From assembly GCF_017652985.1 (NCBI RefSeq), contig NZ_JAGGDJ010000003.1, forward strand, positions 248,001-312,000: 64,000 nucleotides of DNA. The letters are read 5' to 3'. The notes beneath the pieces are model-generated. The model saw nothing but the letters and a program-made list of their open reading frames with translations, made no database searches and was not told where the DNA came from. This document shows, one piece after another, positions 57,875-64,000 of this stretch. A program made the position numbers and the translations under genes. This DNA comes from Paenibacillus artemisiicola (GTDB lineage: Bacteria > Bacillota > Bacilli > Paenibacillales > Paenibacillaceae). The stretch's first letter is position 1. The number at the start of each line of letters is the position of its first letter.

Positions 57875-58684
57875 TTGCAAAGAATTGAAGTTTTGTTGGC
57901 TGATGACAACCGTGAATTTACGACTCTGCTTTCCGAGTATATTTCTGAACAAACCGATATGGTTGTTACGGGTGTCGCGTACAATGGCGAGGAAGTTCTG
58001 CGCATTTTGGAAGAAACGCGCCCTGACGTATTGATCCTGGATATCATCATGCCGCATCTTGACGGCCTCGGCGTGCTGGAACGCCTGCGCGAAATGAACC
58101 TGCCTCAGATGCCCAAGATCATCATGCTTACCGCGTTCGGCCAAGAAAACATAACGCAAAAAGCCGTGCAGCTCGGCGCTTCGTATTATATTTTGAAACC
58201 GTTCGATATGGAAATTTTGGCGAACCGCATCCGCCAGCTGGTCGGCAATCCGACGGTTATTTCTTCATCGTACACCACGACTTCTTCCGTGTCCGTTCCG
58301 AAGTCGAACGTCGTCCCGATCGCCAAAGGCAAAAACCTGGACGCCAATATTACGAGCATCATTCACGAAATCGGCGTGCCCGCTCACATCAAAGGGTATC
58401 AATATTTACGCGAAGCGATTACAATGGTGTACAATAATATCGAAATTTTAGGCGCCATTACGAAGACGCTTTATCCCGCGATCGCCGAGAAGTTCAAAAC
58501 GACGCCTTCCCGCGTCGAACGCGCCATCCGCCATGCGATCGAAGTCGCGTGGACGCGCGGAAACATCGACAGCATCAGCCACTTGTTCGGCTACACGATC
58601 AACATCAGCAAGTCGAAACCGACGAACAGCGAGTTCATCGCCATGGTCGCCGACAAGCTGCGCATCGAGCACAAAGTATCTTAG
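57875..58684 (+). CDS. spo0A: Sporulation master response regulator Spo0A
   Basis: This 269-residue protein has a receiver domain with acidic pocket D10/D11 and phospho-acceptor Asp56 ([14 protein letters not shown]), a Thr/Lys switch (LTAFGQ, LKPFD), a Ser/Thr-rich linker, and the Spo0A DNA-binding domain ([40 protein letters not shown]). The start is TTG with AAGGAGG 8 bases upstream. Phosphorylated by the phosphorelay, it binds 0A boxes and starts sporulation. Confidence 0.98.
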   Translation: MQRIEVLLADDNREFTTLLSEYISEQTDMVVTGVAYNGEEVLRILEETRPDVLILDIIMPHLDGLGVLERLREMNLPQMPKIIMLTAFGQENITQKAVQLGASYYILKPFDMEILANRIRQLVGNPTVISSSYTTTSSVSVPKSNVVPIAKGKNLDANITSIIHEIGVPAHIKGYQYLREAITMVYNNIEILGAITKTLYPAIAEKFKTTPSRVERAIRHAIEVAWTRGNIDSISHLFGYTINISKSKPTNSEFIAMVADKLRIEHKVS

Positions 58685-58736
58685 GACAACACGCAACGGA
58701 TAACTTCTTACGAACGATTCATTCGATTGGATGGAG

Positions 58737-58780
58737 CGCCGCTCCCGCGAGGCCACTCGCGGGCAGTGGCGTTTCGCGTT
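58737..58780 (+). terminator. Hairpin terminator after spo0A
   Basis: CCCGCGAG pairs with CTCGCGGG around GCCA, extended by CGCCGCT pairing with AGTGGCG (one G-T). The following TTTCGCGTTGTT is a weak U-tract. Confidence 0.6.
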
Positions 58781-58809
58781 GTTCAAGCAAATAGGAGGAT
58801 TGTTTTCTT

Positions 58810-60009
58810 TTGGCATCGTTGACATCTACTTCCGCTCCTTCATGGAAACGACTAACCATCTTATTGTCCGTCACGCTCATCGCGGGCTTCAATCAGGGGC
58901 TGCTGCTCCCCTTGCTGGCCATTCTGCTCGATCAGCAGGGCGTCTCGTCGGATATGAACGGCCTCAATTCCATGGCGCTGTACATCGGGACGTTCGGCAT
59001 GATGTTCTTCATCGAAAAGCCGATTCGCCGGTTCGGCTATAAGGCCGGCATCCTCGCGGGCATCGCGCTCGCGGGGGCGGCTACGCTGCTGTTCCCGGTC
59101 TTCTCCGGCACGTTATGGATCTGGTTCATCTTGCGGATCGCCGTCGGCATCGGCGACAGCGCGCTCCATTACTGTACGCAGCTCTGGATCGTCAGCAGCG
59201 CTTCGCCGCAGCGCCGCGGCCGGGTCATTTCGCTCTATGGCATGGCTTACGGCATCGGCTTCAGCCTTGGTCCGATCGGCATCAATCTGGCGAACGCGGG
59301 CAGCTGGATGCCGTTCGTTCTGAATGCCGTCTTGTTCGTGCTCGTCGCCGCCTTCGTGCTGACGCTCGGCGGCGAATACCCGGAAACGGCGAAAGCATCC
59401 GCCGAGAGCGGCAACCGTTTTTGGCTCATTTACCGTCTCGCGTGGTTCGCCTTGCTGCCGGCGATTCTTTATGGCTTGCTGGAATCGACGATGAACAGCA
59501 ACTTCCCGCTCTACGGACTTCGGATCGGGCTGAGCAAAGAAGCGATATCGATGCTGCTGCCCGCCCTCGGCATCGGCAGCCTGGTGGTCATGTTCCCGCT
59601 CGGCATGCTGAGCGACCGTGTCGGGCGCAAGCGCGTGCTGATGGGCTGCGCGTTATCGGCGGGCCTGCTCTTCTTCGCGGTGCCGCTTGCCGGCGGCCAG
59701 GTTCCGCTGTTGTTCGTCCTGCTGTCGCTCATCGGCGGCTTGGTCGGCTCGTTCTTCTCGCTCGGTCTGGCGTATGCGGGCGATTTGCTCCCGCGGCATG
59801 TATTGCCGTCGGCCAACGTCATCGCGTCGATCCATTTCAGCATCGGCAGCTTGCTCGGTCCGAGCATCGGGGGAGCCAGCATACAATACGTATCGACCCA
59901 AAGCGTGTTCCTGCTGCTGGGCGGCGCGTTTACGCTGTTCGCCTTGCTCGGGCCGTTATTCCGGAACGCCGGCGGGGAAGCGGCGGTCAATCCGAATTCG
60001 GTTGTATAA
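58810..60009 (+). CDS. MFS transporter
   Basis: This 399-residue protein has about 12 helices. Family motifs include FIEKPIRRFGYKAG after helix 2 and MLSDRVGRKRVLMG in the second half. The start is TTG with AGGAGG about 11 bases upstream. It lies downstream of the spo0A hairpin and 84 bases before a sigma factor gene. Substrate unknown. Confidence 0.9.
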   Translation: MASLTSTSAPSWKRLTILLSVTLIAGFNQGLLLPLLAILLDQQGVSSDMNGLNSMALYIGTFGMMFFIEKPIRRFGYKAGILAGIALAGAATLLFPVFSGTLWIWFILRIAVGIGDSALHYCTQLWIVSSASPQRRGRVISLYGMAYGIGFSLGPIGINLANAGSWMPFVLNAVLFVLVAAFVLTLGGEYPETAKASAESGNRFWLIYRLAWFALLPAILYGLLESTMNSNFPLYGLRIGLSKEAISMLLPALGIGSLVVMFPLGMLSDRVGRKRVLMGCALSAGLLFFAVPLAGGQVPLLFVLLSLIGGLVGSFFSLGLAYAGDLLPRHVLPSANVIASIHFSIGSLLGPSIGGASIQYVSTQSVFLLLGGAFTLFALLGPLFRNAGGEAAVNPNSVV

Positions 60010-60093
60010 CGGGCTTCCGGGGCGTATCCTTTTGGCAGGGCCGTTCGTTTACGCAGTGTAAGCAAACCATACGGATAAGGAGGTGCACGCCAA

Positions 60094-60810
60094 ATGACGA
60101 AGCTTCAGCCGTCCGCGGCCGTGGAAGAACTGCGGTTCACGCTGTACCGCTACTGTCTGTCGTTGACCCGCTCCGCCTGGGACGCGGAGGATCTCGTGCA
60201 GGAAACCTGCCTGCGGGCATTGCAGGTCATGAACGGATCGGTGGCGCATCCGAATCCGACGGCGTATTTGCTCCGCACCGCGAAAAACATCGCGGTCGAC
60301 CAATCGAGGCGGAAGAAGCGGGGCGAGCTGGCGCTGGCGGCCATGCAGCGCAGCGAAGCCGCGCTAAGCCGATTCTATAGCGATTCCGCGGAACTGACGG
60401 ATATGCTCGGAATGCTGATCGGGCATTTATCGCCGCTGCAGCGGACCGTGTTTCTGCTGAAGGAGCTGTTCGGCTTCAAGAACGGCGAGCTCGCGGCGAA
60501 GCTGTCGACGTCGGAAGGCGCGGTGAAGGCGGCGCTTCACCGGGCGCGTAGCGCCGTCGAGAAGCTTAAGCTCGGCGCGCGGTTCCGCGACCCTGACCGG
60601 TCGGGCGCGCCGGACGCCGCCGTCGACGAAGGCCTGCTGCAGGCCTACGTAAACGCGGTAAGGCACGGCGATCCTCAGGCGCTCGTCGTTCTCGCGAACG
60701 CCGAAGCGCACCTCATCGATCCCGTGGAAGCGGTCAGCCGGCTCGGTCAGCGGTTCGCGTCTTCGGATGCCGGCTCCTCCTCGTCCGTTACGATGCGGTT
60801 TGCTGCGTAA
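60094..60810 (+). CDS. ECF-like RNA polymerase sigma factor with short C-terminal extension
   Basis: This 238-residue protein has sigma region 2 at about residues 10-80 (LYRYCLSLTRSAWDAEDLVQ, AYLLRTAKNIAVDQSRRKK) and region 4 at about 105-165 (LSPLQRTVFLLKELFGFKNG, STSEGAVKAALHRARSAVEK). A ~65-residue tail follows (about 170-238), shorter than the SnoaL-like domain of ECF41-type factors. No anti-sigma gene is adjacent. AAGGAGGTG precedes the ATG. It is 21 bases upstream of a ClpP-family gene, so the two are probably one operon. Confidence 0.88.
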   Translation: MTKLQPSAAVEELRFTLYRYCLSLTRSAWDAEDLVQETCLRALQVMNGSVAHPNPTAYLLRTAKNIAVDQSRRKKRGELALAAMQRSEAALSRFYSDSAELTDMLGMLIGHLSPLQRTVFLLKELFGFKNGELAAKLSTSEGAVKAALHRARSAVEKLKLGARFRDPDRSGAPDAAVDEGLLQAYVNAVRHGDPQALVVLANAEAHLIDPVEAVSRLGQRFASSDAGSSSSVTMRFAA

Positions 60811-60831
60811 CCGAACGAGGAGGGAATGCGC

Positions 60832-61425
60832 ATGAACTTGACGCCTTACGTCATCGAAACGACCAACAGGGGAGAGCGGAGCTACGACATTTATTCGCGG
60901 CTGCTGAAGGACCGGATCGTCATGGTCAGCGGCGAGATCGAGGATCATATGGCCAACGCCATCGTCGCGCAGCTGCTATTCCTGGCGGCGGACGACCCGG
61001 AAAAGGATATCCAGCTGTATATCAACAGTCCGGGCGGCTCCGTCACCGCGGGCTTCTCGATCTTCGATACGATGCAGTTCATCAAGCCGGACGTCTCGAC
61101 GATCTGCACCGGCTTCGCCGCCAGCTTCGGCGCGATTCTGCTCGCCGGCGGCGCGAAGGGCAAGCGGTTCGTCCTGCCGAACAGCGAAGTCATGATCCAC
61201 CAGCCGCTCGGCGGCGCGAGGGGGCAGGCGAGCGACATTCAAATCCATGCCAGCTGGATCTTGAAGACGCGGGCGAAAATCAACGCGCTATTGTCGCATC
61301 ATACGGGGCAGTCCGTGGAGCAGATCGAACGGGACTCCGACCGCGACCGGTTCATGAGCGCGGAGGAAGCGGTGGCGTACGGCATCGTCGATCGCGTCAT
61401 CGCGCCGAACGCAGCCGCATCCTGA
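60832..61425 (+). CDS. clpP: ClpP-family serine protease, probable paralogue
   Basis: This 197-residue protein aligns with ClpP from the N-terminus ([19 protein letters not shown]). The catalytic triad is intact at canonical positions: Ser98 in [11 protein letters not shown], His123 in VMIHQPLGG and Asp172 in [12 protein letters not shown]. Several normally conserved residues differ (GFAASFGA for [17 protein letters not shown] before the handle), suggesting a second ClpP rather than the housekeeping one. ATG 60832 is best spaced from GAGGAGGG. Its pairing with the sigma factor is unusual. Confidence 0.9.
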   Translation: MNLTPYVIETTNRGERSYDIYSRLLKDRIVMVSGEIEDHMANAIVAQLLFLAADDPEKDIQLYINSPGGSVTAGFSIFDTMQFIKPDVSTICTGFAASFGAILLAGGAKGKRFVLPNSEVMIHQPLGGARGQASDIQIHASWILKTRAKINALLSHHTGQSVEQIERDSDRDRFMSAEEAVAYGIVDRVIAPNAAAS

Positions 61426-61500
61426 TCAGACCGCCCAAGCGCTTGAAGTCAGAACCGGAAGCAAGCCATTCCGCGAGCATGAGCAGAACAGGCGCACGAG

Positions 61501-61570
61501 CAAATGCAAAAGCAAATGAAAAGCAAATGCAAAAGCAAATGAAAAAACAAATGCTAAAGCAAATGAAAAA
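61501..61570. repeat. Six A-rich CAAATG units with 11-12-base period
   Basis: CAAATG begins at 61501, 61513, 61524, 61536, 61548 and 61560, separated by runs of A with occasional G or C. The array lies between the clpP stop and its terminator, in otherwise GC-rich DNA. The phasing is close to one helical turn, so the DNA may be bent; in RNA it would be an unstructured A-rich segment. Confidence 0.9.
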
Positions 61571-61606
61571 GGCAGGTTCTCCGAAACAAGGAGAGCCTGC
61601 CCTTTT
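61571..61606. terminator. Terminator between clpP and the DUF2627 gene
   Basis: GGCAGGTTCTCC pairs with GGAGAGCCTGCC (one G-T pair) around GAAACAA, followed by CTTTT. The upstream A-runs give a U-tract for the minus strand as well. Confidence 0.8.
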
Positions 61607-61677
61607 GCGCTGCCGTCCGAGGCTCGCCGCGAGAAGCTGCGCCGATCGGACCCGCATGTCCATTAACCCGAGTAAGA

Positions 61678-61974
61678 TTACGCTTGCGGCCGCGGCGGAC
61701 GAGGCCGCTTCTTGCGGAAACGCGTCGCGACGTAATTGCGCTTGCGGTCGCGGAAGAACGTCCAGCCGCCGATGAAGCCGACGCCGAGCAAAAATAACGC
61801 CAGACCGGCGATAAAGCGCCACCATTCGAACGGATGCGCGACCGAGGCATCGTCGCCGAAGGAAGCGAAGAAATGAAAGATCGCGTCTTTCATGAGCAGA
61901 AAACCGTACGTGGCGCCGAGACCCGGAATTACGAGCAGCAGAACCGCGATGAATCGAATGAGTACCTGCTTCAT
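61678..61974 (-). CDS. DUF2627 membrane protein (YqzF-like)
   Basis: This 98-residue protein has an N-terminal helix (RFIAVLLLVIPGLGATYGFLL) and a second helix (FIAGLALFLLGVGFIGGWTF), with a very basic C-terminus (RKKRPRPPRPQ). The pattern matches DUF2627, encoded near the bkd genes in Bacillus. ATG 61974 follows GGGAGGT by about 10 bases. It is divergent from the lpd gene; function unknown. Confidence 0.85.
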   Translation of the reverse strand: MKQVLIRFIAVLLLVIPGLGATYGFLLMKDAIFHFFASFGDDASVAHPFEWWRFIAGLALFLLGVGFIGGWTFFRDRKRNYVATRFRKKRPRPPRPQA

Positions 61975-62141
61975 TTCTGTTTGAACCTCCCGTTGCCTTG
62001 CGGAAAACGCTTCTACGGTAATCATCATACCTTTTCCGCGCAGGACTGTCCATTTGGAAAAACCGCCGGAGTTTTCCCGCGGAACGAAAACAGGTACAAT
62101 AGGAAGTGGATCAGCTTGACCATACGGAGAGGGGAACGACC

Positions 62142-63566
62142 ATGACGATCGCGTGCGACATTGCCATCATCGGCGGAGGCATCGCAGGATATACGGCGGC
62201 CATCAAAGCCGCGCAGGCGGGAAAGAAAGCCGTCGTTATCGAGAAGGAGAAGCTCGGCGGAACGTGTTTACATAAAGGATGCATCCCAAGCAAAGCGCTG
62301 CTGCGGAGCGCGGAGGTGTTCGCCACGCTGCGCAAGGCCGACGCGTTCGGCGTTCAGGTGGACGGCGCCGTCACGCTTGATTTCGCCAAGGTGCAGCAGC
62401 GCAAGAACGGTACCGTCGAAAATCTGTACAAGGGCTTGCAGTACTTGATGCGCAAGCACGGCATCACCGTCCTTCACGGGAGCGGGACCGTGATCGGCCC
62501 GTCGATCTTCTCGCCGAAGAGCGGGAGCGTGGCGGTGGAGCTGGCGGACGGCGAGATGGAGACGGTCGTGCCGGCCCATCTCATCATCGCGACGGGCTCG
62601 CGGCCGCGCATCTTGAAAGGGCTCGAGCCCGTGGAAGGCCGGATCATGTCGAGTGACGAGGCGCTGGAGATGGACGAGCTGCCGAAGTCGGTGCTGATCG
62701 TCGGCGGCGGCGTTATCGGCGTGGAATGGGCGTCCATGCTGATCGACTTCGGCATCGAGGTGACGCTGGCGGAATCCGCCGCGCGGCTGCTCCCCGGCGA
62801 GGACGCCGACGCGGCGGCCGAATTGACCAAGCAGCTGCGGCGCCGGGGCGTGCGGATTTTAACCGGCATCCAATTGAAGCCGGAAACGTATACCTTTAGT
62901 GACGGCGTAGGTTCCGTTACGGCGGATACGGCCGACGGTCCCGTCATCTTGACCGCGGAACGCTTGCTCGTTTCGGTCGGCCGGCAAGGGAACGTCGAAG
63001 GCATCGGCCTGGAAAACACCGACGTCCGCGTCGAGAAGGGCGCGATCAAGGTCAACGCGTTCTTCCAGACGAACGAGCCGCATATCTACGCCGTCGGCGA
63101 CGTAACGGGAGGGATGCAGCTGGCGCACGCCGCCGCGCACGAAGCGATCGTCGCGGTCGGACATATTCTCGGCGGCGCCGAACAGGCGCCGGAGCATGCC
63201 CGCATCCCGCGGGCGATCTACGCCAAGCCGGAAATCGCCTCGATCGGACTGACGGAGGACGAAGCCGGCAAACAAGGACATGCTATCAAAGTCGGCAAGG
63301 TGCCGTTCCAGGCGATCGGCAAGGCGCAAGTGCTCGGCGAGCCGGAAGGCTTCGCCAAAGTGATCGCGGACGCGAAGACGAACGACCTGCTCGGCGTCCA
63401 CCTCGTCGGTCCGCACGCGACGGACCTGTTGTCGGAAGCGTCGCTCGCGATGCTGCTCGACGCCGCGCCGTGGGAAGTGGCGCAGGTCATTCACCCGCAT
63501 CCGACGCTCTCGGAGGCGCTGGGCGAAGCGATGCTCGCCGTCGACGGGAAGGCGCTGGCGTTCTGA
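62142..63566 (+). CDS. lpdV: Dihydrolipoyl dehydrogenase (branched-chain 2-oxoacid dehydrogenase E3)
   Basis: This 474-residue flavoprotein has the FAD motif DIAIIGGGIAGYTAAIKAA, the redox-active disulfide GGTCLHKGCIPSKALL, an NAD motif VLIVGGGVIGVEWASMLIDF and the C-terminal dimer interface with HPHPTLSEALGEA. It reoxidises dihydrolipoamide. The E1-alpha gene begins 127 bases downstream, so it is assigned to the branched-chain complex. GGAGAGGGG precedes ATG 62142. Confidence 0.94.
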   Translation: MTIACDIAIIGGGIAGYTAAIKAAQAGKKAVVIEKEKLGGTCLHKGCIPSKALLRSAEVFATLRKADAFGVQVDGAVTLDFAKVQQRKNGTVENLYKGLQYLMRKHGITVLHGSGTVIGPSIFSPKSGSVAVELADGEMETVVPAHLIIATGSRPRILKGLEPVEGRIMSSDEALEMDELPKSVLIVGGGVIGVEWASMLIDFGIEVTLAESAARLLPGEDADAAAELTKQLRRRGVRILTGIQLKPETYTFSDGVGSVTADTADGPVILTAERLLVSVGRQGNVEGIGLENTDVRVEKGAIKVNAFFQTNEPHIYAVGDVTGGMQLAHAAAHEAIVAVGHILGGAEQAPEHARIPRAIYAKPEIASIGLTEDEAGKQGHAIKVGKVPFQAIGKAQVLGEPEGFAKVIADAKTNDLLGVHLVGPHATDLLSEASLAMLLDAAPWEVAQVIHPHPTLSEALGEAMLAVDGKALAF

Positions 63567-63629
63567 ATCGGGACGCGCCGCGGGAAAGAGGCAAAACGAG
63601 GCAGCATTTCCTTTTGTCCCGAAGTCGGT

Positions 63630-63668
63630 TATAATGGGTATAGGCAAGTCTTAGTACCTGGTTATAAT
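63630..63668 (+). promoter_or_regulatory. Possible promoter elements before bkdAA
   Basis: Two TATAAT hexamers occur at 63630-63635 and 63663-63668. The second has TAGGCA (63641-63646) 16 bases upstream, a four-of-six match to the -35 consensus. No sigma-54 -24/-12 element was recognised. Confidence 0.4.
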
Positions 63669-63693
63669 AGCAGCTAAAAGGAGGGCGAACCTC

Positions 63694-64000
63694 ATGACTC
63701 AATCGGAATCCGCCGTCAAGCAGCCGAAGCATGCGGCGCTTGGACTCACGGATGAACAAGTGATCGAGATGTATAAGCTGATGCTGACGGGCCGGCGTTA
63801 CGACGAGCGTTGTCTTCTGCTCCAGCGGGCGGGGAAGATCAAATTCCACGTCTCCGGCATCGGCCAGGAGGCGGCGCAGGTCGGGGCCGCTTTCGCGCTT
63901 GACCGCGAGCAGGATTACTTTTTGCCCTATTACCGCGATTACGCGTTCGTTCTTTCGGTCGGCATGACCTTGCGCGAGCTGATGCTCAGCCTATTCTCCA
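63694..64000 (+). CDS. bkdAA: Branched-chain 2-oxoacid dehydrogenase E1 alpha subunit (3' end outside window)
   Basis: The first 102 codons are present and run off the window. The sequence shows the E1-alpha N-terminal region LTDEQVIEMYKLMLTGRRYD, KIKFHVSGIGQEAAQVGAAF and YFLPYYRDYAFVLSVGM, typical of 2-oxoisovalerate dehydrogenase. AAAGGAGGG lies 7-8 bases before the ATG. Together with lpdV it feeds branched-chain acyl-CoA primers to fatty acid synthesis. Confidence 0.92.
   Translation, partial: MTQSESAVKQPKHAALGLTDEQVIEMYKLMLTGRRYDERCLLLQRAGKIKFHVSGIGQEAAQVGAAFALDREQDYFLPYYRDYAFVLSVGMTLRELMLSLFS

Noticed and set aside
61443..61775. 110-codon frame reading through the CAAATG array
   Set aside because: It starts without a ribosome site, is low-complexity Lys/Gln in the repeat, and crosses a terminator into the antisense of the DUF2627 gene.

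Overview
This window looks like chromosomal DNA from a GC-rich, spore-forming member of the Paenibacillaceae (Cohnella/Paenibacillus type). That is an inference from three things. Gene order in the second half closely follows the Bacillus subtilis yqh-spoIIIA-accBC-nusB-folD-xseAB-ispA-dxs-yqxC-ahrC-recN-spoIVB-spo0A block. Many genes are specific to endospore formers. Coding DNA is clearly GC-rich, with very GC-rich third codon positions. No tRNA, rRNA, CRISPR array, prophage or insertion sequence was recognised.

Region 1 (1-15.5 kb) is accessory. It holds two MFS transporters (the first truncated by the window edge), an ABC-2 drug-efflux pair with its own TetR repressor and a striking double operator, a gerA-type germinant-receptor operon with an extra small membrane protein, an SwrC-like RND pump, an SLH-like protein, a PAS sensor kinase of the sporulation-kinase type, a YktB-like protein and a small membrane protein.

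Region 2 (15.6-27.9 kb) holds a secreted copper-amine-oxidase-N/PKD protein, an oxidoreductase-AraC pair, yidD, a methionine T-box with metG, a Zur-type promoter driving a zinc ABC importer (binding protein, ATPase, permease), ccdA, spore photoproduct lyase and mntR.

Region 3 (27.9-36.8 kb) holds the yqhP/yqhQ/yqhR-like genes, aroQ, an Xaa-Pro peptidase, efp, an aspartokinase with an internal start for its beta subunit, a DUF441 protein, the comA/comB sulfolactate genes (sulfolactate is a known spore solute in Bacillus) and a yqhV-like gene.

Region 4 (36.8-58.7 kb) is the core sporulation and housekeeping block. A consensus sigma-E promoter precedes spoIIIAA-AH, the mother-cell half of the feeding-tube channel. 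Then come accB-accC, the Asp23/AmaP/DUF2273 envelope-stress set, nusB, folD, xseA-xseB, ispA, dxs, a TlyA-type methyltransferase, an unassigned membrane-anchored protein, argR, recN, spoIVB and spo0A. The last has a control region with several 0A boxes.

Region 5 (58.8-64 kb) holds a third MFS transporter, an ECF-like sigma factor tightly followed by a ClpP-family protease with an intact catalytic triad, a six-unit A-rich repeat in the clpP 3' region, a DUF2627 gene, and the start of the branched-chain 2-oxoacid dehydrogenase operon (lpd, then bkdAA cut by the window end). Nearly all large open frames opposite these genes are by-products of high-GC codon bias. The best candidates for something undescribed are the sigma/ClpP pair with its repeat, the nuclease-fold-like protein before argR, and the paired TetR operators. 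None of these can be proved novel from sequence alone.
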